Below are positions 17,361 to 25,582 of a stretch of DNA of 64,000 nucleotides, piece after piece. A model generated the notes under the pieces. The model was not told the origin of the DNA. It saw only the letters and a program-made list of their open reading frames with translations, and searched no databases. The stretch is taken from NCBI RefSeq assembly GCF_900115055.1, contig NZ_FOVD01000007.1:124001-188000 (forward strand), in the 5' to 3' direction. A program made the translations under genes and the position numbers. The DNA comes from Chryseobacterium oleae. GTDB taxonomy: Bacteria > Bacteroidota > Bacteroidia > Flavobacteriales > Weeksellaceae. Position 1 is the stretch's first letter. Each line of letters opens with the position of its first letter.

Positions 17361-18779
17361 ATGAAACTAAAAACATTTACAGCACTAGCGATCTGCCTCT
17401 CTTCTATCACATGGGCGCAGAGCAATTATAAGTACGGAAATAAGTTTGATTTTGACGTTACTCAGGAAAAAGATGTGAAACTGATTGCCGGAGATACTGA
17501 CACGTATTTTATGCAAAGCAGCATTAACGAGAACAGTATCCGCAGCAACAATAAAATACTGGTAAGGAAGTTTGATAATTCTAATAACCTGAAGCAGACT
17601 TATTCTTACGAGATGCCTCAAATAGAAAAATATGCTCCTATTAATTATCTGGGAAGCTTTGAATCTGGAAATAGAATTGTTTTCATTACAGAAACGTATG
17701 CAGGAAAGGTAAAAAAGAAGGATATCTATAAAATTATTTTCGATAAAACTACAGCCACATTTGCCAGTGAACTACTGGCTTCCTACTCTATCGAATCTAC
17801 GATGAAATCAGGAACTGCTTATTTCGAGAAATCCGAAAATGGCAGATATGGTGCTGTGGTCTTCTATCAGCACGCTCCAAGAAAAGAACCTGTAAAAATA
17901 AGCATCAATGTCATCGACACCGGAAGTCTGAAATCTGCATGGACCAAAGAAGTTACCGGAGAAGCAGGAAGTTCTGATACCGATTTTTTTGTGACCAATT
18001 CAGGAAATATCGGACTATTAAGATCAGCCAATCAAAATGCCTCCCTCCTTTTTGTAACGCCTTCAGGGCAGGAAGAGAAATTCTTTACAGAGAAAATGAA
18101 GGTCATCAGTGAAACGGCTGTATCTATTGGTGATAAAGATTATTTAGTTGCCTTTAACAGTACGCCTAAAACGGTAAAGTTTAATGCCAGCAATTTCGAA
18201 AATTTAATGTTGTATGATATTAAAGAAGGAAAAATTATTGCCAACGAAGTGGTTAAACAATACAATGACGGCAGCAAAATAACAGATGTCTTCATTCCTT
18301 ATACTTATGTAAGCGGGGATAAAATCTATATTTTCACAGAAAGTAAACTTGACGCGGGAACAAAACAGGTAAAATCTCCTATGGGAACCATGATGATTAG
18401 TGAAACGTCTTATAAAACAGGTGACCCAAGAATCGTAGCAATCAACACCGCTACAGGCAAAATAGACGCTGTAACAAAGCTAAACAGTGACAGACTTTCT
18501 GATCTGGAAATTCACTCTTTTGGACTGGTGAATATAAAAGGGAATTATATTTTTAAAGCCGGATCATTATTAAGTCTGTCGGCTATTAATTTTGACAGCA
18601 ACAGTGGCAAAATAATTCCTTCACTTCCTAAAACATCGGGTAAAGACCCTTATTTTGGAGGTGGCGAGGCATATAGCCAGGCTTTACTTTACAGATCGGA
18701 TGTAAAGACATTAGCTTATCCCAGAGCAATGGACAACCAGGCCAGTATTATTTCAATAGAAAACTTTGAAGGGAAATAA
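17361..18779 (+). CDS. Secreted protein of unknown function, likely beta-propeller-like
   Basis: The 472-residue protein has a signal peptide (cut after SSITWAQ, about residue 20). The rest shows repeated beta-rich segments with alternating hydrophobic residues and GDK/GNY turns (for example IGDKDYLVAFNS, VSGDKIYIFTES, IKGNYIFKAGS), as in propeller-type folds. No T9SS tail is present. It is translated with the gene 4 bp upstream, so the two probably act together in the periplasm or at the outer membrane. Confidence 0.75.
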   Translation: MKLKTFTALAICLSSITWAQSNYKYGNKFDFDVTQEKDVKLIAGDTDTYFMQSSINENSIRSNNKILVRKFDNSNNLKQTYSYEMPQIEKYAPINYLGSFESGNRIVFITETYAGKVKKKDIYKIIFDKTTATFASELLASYSIESTMKSGTAYFEKSENGRYGAVVFYQHAPRKEPVKISINVIDTGSLKSAWTKEVTGEAGSSDTDFFVTNSGNIGLLRSANQNASLLFVTPSGQEEKFFTEKMKVISETAVSIGDKDYLVAFNSTPKTVKFNASNFENLMLYDIKEGKIIANEVVKQYNDGSKITDVFIPYTYVSGDKIYIFTESKLDAGTKQVKSPMGTMMISETSYKTGDPRIVAINTATGKIDAVTKLNSDRLSDLEIHSFGLVNIKGNYIFKAGSLLSLSAINFDSNSGKIIPSLPKTSGKDPYFGGGEAYSQALLYRSDVKTLAYPRAMDNQASIISIENFEGK

Positions 18780-18782
18780 TTC

Positions 18783-18909
18783 GATAGTTACGGGATACGG
18801 GGTACGTGTTGGAGAGTTTTAGGGTTTGAGAGTTAATGGGTTTAGGGATTGTTCCAGCCCAGTCTGATGTCTGATGTCTGATGTCTGATGTCTGATGTCT
18901 GATGTCTGA
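18783..18909. repeat. Intergenic 7-bp repeats (degenerate tract plus about 7 copies of TGATGTC)
   Basis: From 18862 to 18909 the unit TGATGTC is repeated nearly seven times without error. The preceding 80 bp also read in steps of seven with drift (GATACGG, GGTACGT, then GAGAGTT-like units). The tract fills the space between two convergent genes, before the serS terminator. Confidence 0.9.
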
Positions 18910-18959
18910 AATCTAGCATCTCTATTCTTAACTCATACCCTGAATCAGATAAAAATAAC

Positions 18960-18987
18960 AAAACCACTGAAAAATTTCAGTGGTTTT
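18960..18987 (-). terminator. Intrinsic terminator of serS
   Basis: AAAACCACTGAAA pairs with TTTCAGTGGTTTT, a 13-bp stem with A/T flanks on both sides. It lies 28 bp after the serS stop and may serve both convergent genes. Confidence 0.88.
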
Positions 18988-19015
18988 TTATTGAGATTAA
19001 AAGTAATCTTATCTT

Positions 19016-20284
19016 TTAGTTGATCAGATCGAATCTTGCATATTCTGCAATCTTCTTAGGAATTCTGATGCCTTCTTCTGTCTGGTTGTTTTCAAGCAAT
19101 GCTGCCATAATTCTTGGAAGAGCCATTGCTGAACCATTTAAGGTATGTACCAGCTGAGATTTTCCGTCTGTTTTGAAACGGCATTTCAGACGGTTAGACT
19201 GGAAAGTTTCAAAATTGGACACAGAGCTTACTTCAAGCCACATTTCCTGAGCTGCACTCCATACTTCAAAGTCATAAGTCATTGCAGCTGCAAAACCTGT
19301 ATCACCACCACAAAGTCTCAATACTCTGAACGGAAGTTCAAGGTCGGTAAGGATTTCTTTGATGTGCTCTACCATTTCTTCTAAAGCAGCATAAGAATTT
19401 TCAGGCTTTTCAAGTCTTACGATCTCTACCTTTTCAAACTGGTGAAGACGGTTCAGACCTCTTACGTGTGCTCCGTAGCTTCCCGCTTCTCTTCTGTAAC
19501 ACTGAGAGAAAGCCGTATTTTTGATCGGAAGTTCTTTTTCTTCCAGCAATACATCACGGTAAAGATTCGTTACCGGAACTTCTGCCGTAGGAATAAGGTA
19601 TAAATCATCCAGACCAATGTGGTACATCTGTCCTTCTTTGTCAGGAAGCTGTCCTGTTCCATATCCTGAAGCTTCATTCACAACGTGAGGAGGATTCACC
19701 TCCATATAACCTTTGTCAATGTTTTTATCCAGGAAATACTGAACCAAAGCTCTCTGAAGCCTTGCTCCTTTACCCAGATAAACAGGGAAACCGGCACCGG
19801 CAATTTTCACTCCCAGTTCAAAATCAATCAGGTTATATTTTTTAGCAAGCTCCCAGTGAGGAATAGCGCCTTCTCCAAGGCCTTCCACATCGTGAGACTG
19901 ATAAATATTCTCGTTATCTTCCGCAGAAACTCCGCTTTTTACCAATTGGTAAGGAACGTTTGGAATCTGATATAAAATATCCAGTAATTTTTTTTCCGTT
20001 ACATCTAATTGGGATTGCAGTTCTTTACTCGATTCTTTGTATTGAAGTGTTTTAGATTTTGCAGATTCCGCTTCTTCTTTTTTACCTTCTTTCATCAAAA
20101 GCCCGATCTCTTTGGAGATTTTGTTCATTTCTGAAAGTTGGGAATCTAATTCAAACTGAATTCTTTTTCTTTCGTCGTCAGCAGCAACAGCGTCGTCTAC
20201 CAACCCAAGATTCTTGAATTGTCTTTTCTTAAGACCTTCTAAAACGCGTTCTTTATCGTCGCGTAAAAAATTGACTTGTAACAT
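19016..20284 (-). CDS. serS: Seryl-tRNA synthetase
   Basis: SerS charges tRNA-Ser and tRNA-Sec. The 422-residue product has the N-terminal two-helix coiled-coil arm (about residues 25-100), then the class II catalytic core: TAEVPVTNLYRD near residue 232 (serine/ATP site), motif 2 CYRREAGSYGAHVRGLNRLHQF near 262, and motif 3 LNGSAMALPRIMAALLEN near 384. Length is typical. Confidence 0.98.
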   Translation of the reverse strand: MLQVNFLRDDKERVLEGLKKRQFKNLGLVDDAVAADDERKRIQFELDSQLSEMNKISKEIGLLMKEGKKEEAESAKSKTLQYKESSKELQSQLDVTEKKLLDILYQIPNVPYQLVKSGVSAEDNENIYQSHDVEGLGEGAIPHWELAKKYNLIDFELGVKIAGAGFPVYLGKGARLQRALVQYFLDKNIDKGYMEVNPPHVVNEASGYGTGQLPDKEGQMYHIGLDDLYLIPTAEVPVTNLYRDVLLEEKELPIKNTAFSQCYRREAGSYGAHVRGLNRLHQFEKVEIVRLEKPENSYAALEEMVEHIKEILTDLELPFRVLRLCGGDTGFAAAMTYDFEVWSAAQEMWLEVSSVSNFETFQSNRLKCRFKTDGKSQLVHTLNGSAMALPRIMAALLENNQTEEGIRIPKKIAEYARFDLIN

Positions 20285-20340
20285 TTTATTTAGATGTTAA
20301 ATATTAGATGATTAACTTACATATTAAGCTAACCGTTTTA

Positions 20341-20348
20341 CAAATTTA
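20341..20348 (-). promoter_or_regulatory. -7 box for serS
   Basis: TAAATTTG on the minus strand (CAAATTTA on plus), 57 bp before the serS start; transcription would start near 20335. No clear -33 TTG. Confidence 0.4.
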
Positions 20349-20350
20349 AA

Positions 20351-20875
20351 TTATTTTGTGATAATAAAGGTATTTATCGCATTGGGTGCATCCGCAGTCT
20401 TTGAAAATACCTCTTTATTATTGTAGAGTACCTGAGAAACTTGAAATACGGTCGGTGTCCAGCGGTAACGGATTTCCATCTGATCAGTAACACTAACCGT
20501 CTGATTATTTACAATTTTGCTCAGTGTAAAAGTCAGATTCGATTTGTAGGTTCTGTTTTCAGGGCTGATAGAATCCAGAGTAATCCTCTTGGCTCCTTTA
20601 ATGTACTCAAAATAATATAAGGAATCCGTCGTCATTCTCAGGGAAATGGATACCGGTGCTACAGCCGTAGTTCCGTTAAAGTCATTCACAGAATAGCTGG
20701 TGTAGGAACCTGCCTTTTTAGGGTTCATCAGATCCTGTCCTGCCACATTTTTGATGGAGAAATTCATAACCTGATCAATTCTCTGTAAAGAATCATCATC
20801 ACTTCCGCATGAAACCGTTAAAAAAAGGACGGCTATAAGTTTAAGTATGAAAATATGATTTAGCTTAGATTTCAT
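20351..20875 (-). CDS. Lipoprotein of unknown function
   Basis: The 174-residue product has a lipoprotein signal ending LTVSCGSDDD, with Cys near residue 23 followed by an acidic run of the type that directs surface exposure in flavobacteria. The body is beta-rich (SYTSYSVNDFNGTTAVAPVSISL). No family was recognised. It is divergent to the flippase gene. Confidence 0.7.
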   Translation of the reverse strand: MKSKLNHIFILKLIAVLFLTVSCGSDDDSLQRIDQVMNFSIKNVAGQDLMNPKKAGSYTSYSVNDFNGTTAVAPVSISLRMTTDSLYYFEYIKGAKRITLDSISPENRTYKSNLTFTLSKIVNNQTVSVTDQMEIRYRWTPTVFQVSQVLYNNKEVFSKTADAPNAINTFIITK

Positions 20876-20906
20876 CTTCCGTTAATTTTCAATAATCTTT
20901 TTTATG

Positions 20907-20928
20907 CAAATGTATAATTATATATTTG
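20907..20928. promoter_or_regulatory. Back-to-back divergent -7 boxes
   Basis: Plus strand TATATTTG (20921-20928) faces the flippase gene; minus strand TACATTTG (20907-20914) faces the lipoprotein gene. Both match TAnnTTTG and are 6 bp apart, so the two transcripts probably compete for polymerase. No TTG partners were found at standard spacing. Confidence 0.5.
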
Positions 20929-20946
20929 TTCTCGTAATATTTTACC

Positions 20947-22179
20947 ATGTTTTTAAACAAACTCAAAAGATTAAACGGCAGCCACATCTCCACCATCTTT
21001 AAGGGGAACTTTATTTCCAAGTTTGTTCTGGTCATGGGAGGGCTTCTGCTGGCTAAATATTATGGCTCCTCCGAATATGGTATTTTCAGTATCTATCTCA
21101 GTATCATGAGTATATTCACAGTCGTACTCAGCCTTGCTCAGGAACATCTGATCATGCTTGAAGGCGATGCTGAGCAAGTGAATAATAATTTCAGTACGGC
21201 AGGCATTATTTCAGCAGCAGTGATGATTCTGACTTTTCTACTGGTCTTCATCCCTTTTGACATTCCTAAAAACATCATATTTCTTGGTATCTTATCTGGT
21301 TTTCTTTATTTATTCACCAATAATGCAAAGTTTCTTTTAGCCAAAAAGAAAATGTTCAAGCTGGTTTCAGTGCTTACGATTGTAGATTCTGTGGTGAGCT
21401 TTCTGTTTCAGGTGGTATTTGTGTTTATTAAGATCGAAAACGGCCTTGTGATCGGGAGTCTGATCGGGTATATTGCTGCTTTTCTCGCCGCTATTTATTG
21501 TGCCAGAAAATATTTTGTAAAACCGGATTTAAAAAAATATATCGCCAATGCGAAAAAACGGCCGGAACTTTTTAGATATTCCTATCCTTCTACGCTCATC
21601 AATGCTTTGGGGAACAATATTATGCCGATCCTGATTTCTCTTTATTTTGCAGATTCGCTGCTGGGAGAATATTCTTTAACCGTAAAAATCATGTCTGTTC
21701 CGCTTCTTCTGATCTCATCTTCCATCGCTACAGTGTATTATCCTAGAGCTGCAGAGCTTAGCAACAGAGGCCGAAGCAGAAGTGAACTGTTTGCCTATAC
21801 CAAAAAGATGAGCTTAATGAATTTTTACATTATTCTCGCTTTATACATCCTGGTGAATGTAGCCGGAATTCCTCTCCTGGAACTATTTTTCAATAAAAAC
21901 TGGGAGCATTTGGGACTGTTTATTTTCCTTATGTCTTTCGGATATCTTACCCGAAGTCTCATCAATCCTATTGCAGATATTCTTACCATCGTAAAGAGAA
22001 ACAATGTAGCGCTGATCTTTAATATCTATTTATTCCTGGCCAATATTGCAGCAATCTTCATCGGAAAAGAGAAAGGAATCACCTATCTGGTGGGTATTTT
22101 TTCCCTGTTTTTATTTATAGGCTATGGATTTTTGTATTTTTACATCATGTTTATTCTGAAGAAAAATGAATCCGCTTAA
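20947..22179 (+). CDS. Oligosaccharide flippase family membrane protein (Wzx-like)
   Basis: The 410-residue protein has about twelve hydrophobic segments spread over its whole length and the general look of polysaccharide flippases of the MATE/MOP superfamily (FISKFVLVMGGLLLAKYYGSSEYGIFSIYLS at the N-terminus). These proteins move lipid-linked sugars across the inner membrane. It overlaps the hexapeptide acyltransferase gene by 14 bp, which fits an O-antigen or capsule function, although no glycosyltransferase cluster is next to it. Confidence 0.8.
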   Translation: MFLNKLKRLNGSHISTIFKGNFISKFVLVMGGLLLAKYYGSSEYGIFSIYLSIMSIFTVVLSLAQEHLIMLEGDAEQVNNNFSTAGIISAAVMILTFLLVFIPFDIPKNIIFLGILSGFLYLFTNNAKFLLAKKKMFKLVSVLTIVDSVVSFLFQVVFVFIKIENGLVIGSLIGYIAAFLAAIYCARKYFVKPDLKKYIANAKKRPELFRYSYPSTLINALGNNIMPILISLYFADSLLGEYSLTVKIMSVPLLLISSSIATVYYPRAAELSNRGRSRSELFAYTKKMSLMNFYIILALYILVNVAGIPLLELFFNKNWEHLGLFIFLMSFGYLTRSLINPIADILTIVKRNNVALIFNIYLFLANIAAIFIGKEKGITYLVGIFSLFLFIGYGFLYFYIMFILKKNESA

Positions 22180-22774
22180 AAAATTTATTGAATACCAGAT
22201 TTTCCATAGAATTAATAACTTCTTCTATCCGGAATATTACCGACAAAAGTATGAGTACATGCTTCCCCATGTTCTTTTTTTCCATTATCTGGTTCCTCAA
22301 AAAATACTGAGAATTAACGGACAGGTTCCGTGGCCGGTCCATTTTACTTCAGAAGTAAGGAATCACACGAAAATTAAGAAAGGAATTCTATGTGATCCGG
22401 GGGATAACCCTAATATCTATATCCAGGCGAATAACGGCATCATTATCGGACACAATGTAGGTTTCGGAGCGGGAACGTCTTTAATTTCAGCCAATCATAA
22501 CCATAATGATCACAGCCTCCATGATGAGTGTGGACCAATTGTTATAGGAAATAATGTTTTTGTAGGAACCAATTCCGTCATCCTTCCGGGCGTGCAGATT
22601 GGGGATAATGTAGTGATAGGGGCGGGTTCTATTGTTGCCAAAGATATTCCTTCCAACTCTATCGCTGTGGGAAATCCGTGCAAGGTTATCAAACAAAAAG
22701 AACCTTACATTGAAGACTTCACAAAGACTGTTTTTAACAGAAAACTTCCTGAAGGCGTCAATCTAAAGTTCTAG
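22166..22774 (+). CDS. Acyltransferase with left-handed beta-helix (hexapeptide repeats)
   Basis: The 202-residue product carries hexapeptide repeats in its second half (IIIGHNVGFGAGTSLIS, IVIGNNVFVGTNSVILPG, VQIGDNVVIGAGSIVAKD) and the usual end AVGNPCKVIK. Such enzymes transfer acetyl or other acyl groups to sugars; a catalytic histidine may be in SANHNHNDHS. The ATG overlaps the end of the flippase gene by 14 bp. Probable role: modification of a surface sugar. Confidence 0.88.
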   Translation: MNPLKKFIEYQIFHRINNFFYPEYYRQKYEYMLPHVLFFHYLVPQKILRINGQVPWPVHFTSEVRNHTKIKKGILCDPGDNPNIYIQANNGIIIGHNVGFGAGTSLISANHNHNDHSLHDECGPIVIGNNVFVGTNSVILPGVQIGDNVVIGAGSIVAKDIPSNSIAVGNPCKVIKQKEPYIEDFTKTVFNRKLPEGVNLKF

Positions 22775-22795
22775 TAGATTGTTTTTTATATAGGA

Positions 22796-23284
22796 TTAAA
22801 CGATCCCGTTGGCCCAGCTTTTCTCCAAAGGCAGAACGAAGTGGCTTAAAAAGTCTAAGTATGTATTTTTAGAGAAATCAAATACCTGAATATCTTTCGG
22901 TAATTCTCCGCTTCTCAATTGAGACTTAAATTCCAGAAGTTTCAGGGTCTTTACTTCTCCATTATGCACAAAACTGGCTTTCATTCTGTCGAACAGGCCA
23001 AGCTGGTACTGTTCGTCAATCTCGCGCATGATCTTCCCTAAGGCATCAATGCTGCATCCTGAAGCCATTTCTTTCTCTTCGTCTACACATACCACGATAA
23101 ACTGGTTTTTCTCGATTTTAAAGGATGAATCAAGCGGTTTTCCGTGTGCAGCCCAAGTTGCAAGGAAATCAAACAGTTTTTCTGTGATTGCTTTTGCTTC
23201 CTTTGTTTCAAAAGGTCTTGATGCAGGGTATATAATGACTCTGTAGTCGTTGGTTTCTACTATACTGGATTCTTCAATTTTCAT
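22796..23284 (-). CDS. Small conserved protein of unknown function
   Basis: The 162-residue soluble product matches a type often labelled ABC transporter ATPase in flavobacterial genomes, but it has no Walker A (GxxxxGKS/T), no LSGGQ signature and is too short for such an ATPase. Visible features are an alpha/beta start (DYRVIIYPASRPF), a Trp-Ala-Ala-His segment and FVVCVDEEKEMASGCSID. It follows the iron-sulfur gene on the same strand after an 88-bp repeat-filled gap. Function unknown. Confidence 0.75.
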   Translation of the reverse strand: MKIEESSIVETNDYRVIIYPASRPFETKEAKAITEKLFDFLATWAAHGKPLDSSFKIEKNQFIVVCVDEEKEMASGCSIDALGKIMREIDEQYQLGLFDRMKASFVHNGEVKTLKLLEFKSQLRSGELPKDIQVFDFSKNTYLDFLSHFVLPLEKSWANGIV

Positions 23285-23292
23285 TGTGATAC

Positions 23293-23371
23293 AATTAAAA
23301 GATTTAAAAATTAAGAGATTTAAAGATTCTCAGCGTTGAATTTCTAAATTCTTAGATTTCTTAATTCAAAT
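23293..23371. repeat. AT-rich 7-bp repeats forming an imperfect inverted repeat
   Basis: Units like AGATTTA and AGAGATT recur in sevens on the left; the right half (TCTTAGATTTCTTAATT) is their approximate reverse complement. About 15 of 20 positions pair. It lies between two co-directional genes. Confidence 0.6.
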
Positions 23372-23372
23372 T

Positions 23373-24158
23373 TTACAAATCTTCCGCTTCCGCAAGAAGT
23401 TCTACAATATCTTTTACGGCTACTTCTTCGTTTTTGTTGAAGTGCTTTACACCGTCTGTCATCATCGTGTTACAGAACGGACATCCTGTAGCAATAACTT
23501 TAGGCTCGAAAGACAATGCTTCTTCCGTTCTTTCAATATTGATGTCTTTATTTCCTTTTTCAGGTTCCTTAAACATCTGTGCACCTCCTGCTCCACAGCA
23601 TAAACCGTTGGTTTTGCAACGTTTCATTTCTACAAGCTCGGCATCCAGTTTTTCAAGAAGAATTCTTGGCGCTTCGTACTCGTTATTGGCTCTTCCCAGA
23701 TAACAAGGATCATGGAAAGTGATCTTTTTTCCTTTAAAGGCTCCTCCTTCAATCTTCAGTCTTCCTTCTTCCATTAAGGTTTTCAGGAACTGAGTATGGT
23801 GCACCACTTCATAATGTCCTCCCAGACTCGGGTATTCATTTTTAAGCGTGTTGAAACAGTGAGGGCATGCGGTAACGATCTTTTTAACTTCGTAAGCATT
23901 CAGGACCTCAATATTGGTAAGGGCCATCATCTGAAAAACGAATTCGTTTCCGGCTCTTTTTGCAGGATCTCCGGTACAGCTTTCTTCCTGTCCCAGAACT
24001 GCAAATTCAACTTCTATCTTGTTTAATATCTTGCAAAATGCTTTCGTAATTTTTTTGGCGCGGTCGTCAAAACTTCCTGCACATCCCACCCAAAATAACA
24101 CTTCCGGGGATTTTCCTTCGGCAGCATATTCTGCCATTGTTTTTATATTGAAATCCAT
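23373..24158 (-). CDS. Heterodisulfide reductase-like (Fe-S)-binding protein with CCG domains
   Basis: The 261-residue product has two cysteine-rich CCG repeats: CPHCFNTLKNEYP near residue 99 with HDPCYLGRANNEYE near 149, and LCCGAGGAQMF near 187 with GCPFCNTMM near 224. Such domains bind an unusual 4Fe-4S cluster in HdrB, GlpC and LutA-type proteins. Together with the membrane ferredoxin-type protein encoded just upstream it probably forms a membrane oxidoreductase of unknown substrate. Lactate utilisation proteins are relatives, but LutB and LutC are not here. Confidence 0.87.
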   Translation of the reverse strand: MDFNIKTMAEYAAEGKSPEVLFWVGCAGSFDDRAKKITKAFCKILNKIEVEFAVLGQEESCTGDPAKRAGNEFVFQMMALTNIEVLNAYEVKKIVTACPHCFNTLKNEYPSLGGHYEVVHHTQFLKTLMEEGRLKIEGGAFKGKKITFHDPCYLGRANNEYEAPRILLEKLDAELVEMKRCKTNGLCCGAGGAQMFKEPEKGNKDINIERTEEALSFEPKVIATGCPFCNTMMTDGVKHFNKNEEVAVKDIVELLAEAEDL

Positions 24159-24164
24159 TTTTTC

Positions 24165-24238
24165 AAATTTACCAATATGTCAATGTACCAGTTTACCAAT
24201 GATTGCTACATTGCTACATTATTTTACATTGTTACACT
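24165..24238. repeat. 7-bp repeats (CAATGTA/TACATTG) as inverted repeat
   Basis: Left half reads TTACCAA, TGTCAATGTACC, TTACCAATG; right half reads GCTACATTGCTACATT, TTACATTGTTAC, the approximate reverse complement. It fills the 82-bp gap between the two iron-sulfur genes. Confidence 0.65.
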
Positions 24239-24240
24239 AA

Positions 24241-25575
24241 TTAATCATTTGCCCAGTTCAAACGGTCTGCCTGGTTATACTGCCAAGGAGCGGCATTGTT
24301 TTCTAGATTCGTCATCATCAGATTCAGTTCCTGAGGCGCAGCGGACTGTTCCATCACGAGGAATCTTCTCATTTCGAAAATAATAGAAAGCGGATCCAGC
24401 AATACCGGACAGGCTTCTGTACATGCATTACAGGTAGTACACGCCCAAAGCTCTTCTTTGGTGATATAATCATTCAGAAGCTTCTTACCATCGTCTTCGA
24501 ATTTCCCATTCTTGTCGATATTCCGGCCTACCTCTTCCAGTCTGTCTCTGGTTTTCATCAGGATCAGTCTCGGAGAAAGTTTTTTCCCGGTGATGTTGGC
24601 AGGACATACCGAAGTACATCTACCACATTCTGTACAGGAATAGGCATTAAGCAACTGTACCTGATTCAGGTCAAAGATGTCTTCAGCTCCAAATTTAGAC
24701 GGAACATCTGCAGCATCTCCTTCAGCCGGTGCGGCGTAAGGGTCAGCATTAGGATCCATCATGAGCTTAATCTCTTTGGTTACAGAATCAAGGTTATTGA
24801 ATTTTCCTTTTTTATCAAGATTCGCAAACCAAGTGCTTGGAAATGCCAAAATGATATGAAGGTGTTTTGAGTAATAAAGATAATTCATGAAGAATAGAAT
24901 CCCCACAAAGTGGAACCACCATGCTCCTTTTTCAACAAACATCAGAAACCCGTTATCAAAACTGAAAATTTCTAAAAACGGAACCAATGTCATTTCACTG
25001 ATCGGAAAGCTTCCATGTTCCGCAAGAACACCTCTCATCTGGAGAACGTAATCTGCAGAATTCATGCTAAAGAAAGCCATCATTAGCGCAAATTCAATGA
25101 TAAGGATCCAGTTGGCATCGTTTTTCGGCCATCCGAAAAGTTCTTTCATGGTCAGTCTTTTAACGCCATAAAAGTTTCTTCTGATGAAAAACACCACCAC
25201 TCCGATTACTACAAGCAACGCCAGAACTTCTAAAGTCGCTGTAAAGAAATTGTAGAAACCGTGTCCGAAAATTGAAGCTAAGAATCTGTGGGTCCCAAAG
25301 ATTCCATCAACGATAATTTCAATCAATTCGATATTGATAATCACAAAACCTACGTATACAAAAAGGTGGAGAATACCCGCTACAGGGCGTTTCACCATTT
25401 TGCTCTGGCCCATCGCCACTCGTGCCATGGTTTCCCAGCGCTCAGATTTCCTGTCGCTTCTGTTGATTTCTCGTCCCAGCTTGATATTTCTGTAAATCTT
25501 GAGCAGGCTTTTTGCAAACAGCCCAAATCCAGCAACTAATAAGATCAGAAAAATAATGTTATCGATGTACTGCAT
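24241..25575 (-). CDS. Membrane 4Fe-4S dicluster protein (HdrC/NarI-like)
   Basis: The 444-residue protein has about six membrane helices in its first 270 residues (near 8-25, 68-90, 110-130, 155-175, 215-240), similar in layout to the haem b subunit of nitrate reductase. A soluble region follows with two ferredoxin-type motifs, CTECGRCTSVCPANITGKKL near residue 313 and CTTCNACTEACPVLLDPLS near 371. It likely passes electrons between the quinone pool and the CCG protein encoded next. It lies 7 bp after the MCE gene, so the three are co-transcribed. Substrate unknown. Confidence 0.88.
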   Translation of the reverse strand: MQYIDNIIFLILLVAGFGLFAKSLLKIYRNIKLGREINRSDRKSERWETMARVAMGQSKMVKRPVAGILHLFVYVGFVIINIELIEIIVDGIFGTHRFLASIFGHGFYNFFTATLEVLALLVVIGVVVFFIRRNFYGVKRLTMKELFGWPKNDANWILIIEFALMMAFFSMNSADYVLQMRGVLAEHGSFPISEMTLVPFLEIFSFDNGFLMFVEKGAWWFHFVGILFFMNYLYYSKHLHIILAFPSTWFANLDKKGKFNNLDSVTKEIKLMMDPNADPYAAPAEGDAADVPSKFGAEDIFDLNQVQLLNAYSCTECGRCTSVCPANITGKKLSPRLILMKTRDRLEEVGRNIDKNGKFEDDGKKLLNDYITKEELWACTTCNACTEACPVLLDPLSIIFEMRRFLVMEQSAAPQELNLMMTNLENNAAPWQYNQADRLNWAND

Positions 25576-25582
25576 AAGGTGA

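Noticed and set aside
18862..18909. CRISPR array
   Set aside because: The 7-bp tandem units have no spacers and no cas genes are near; other heptamer tracts are also too short in unit length.
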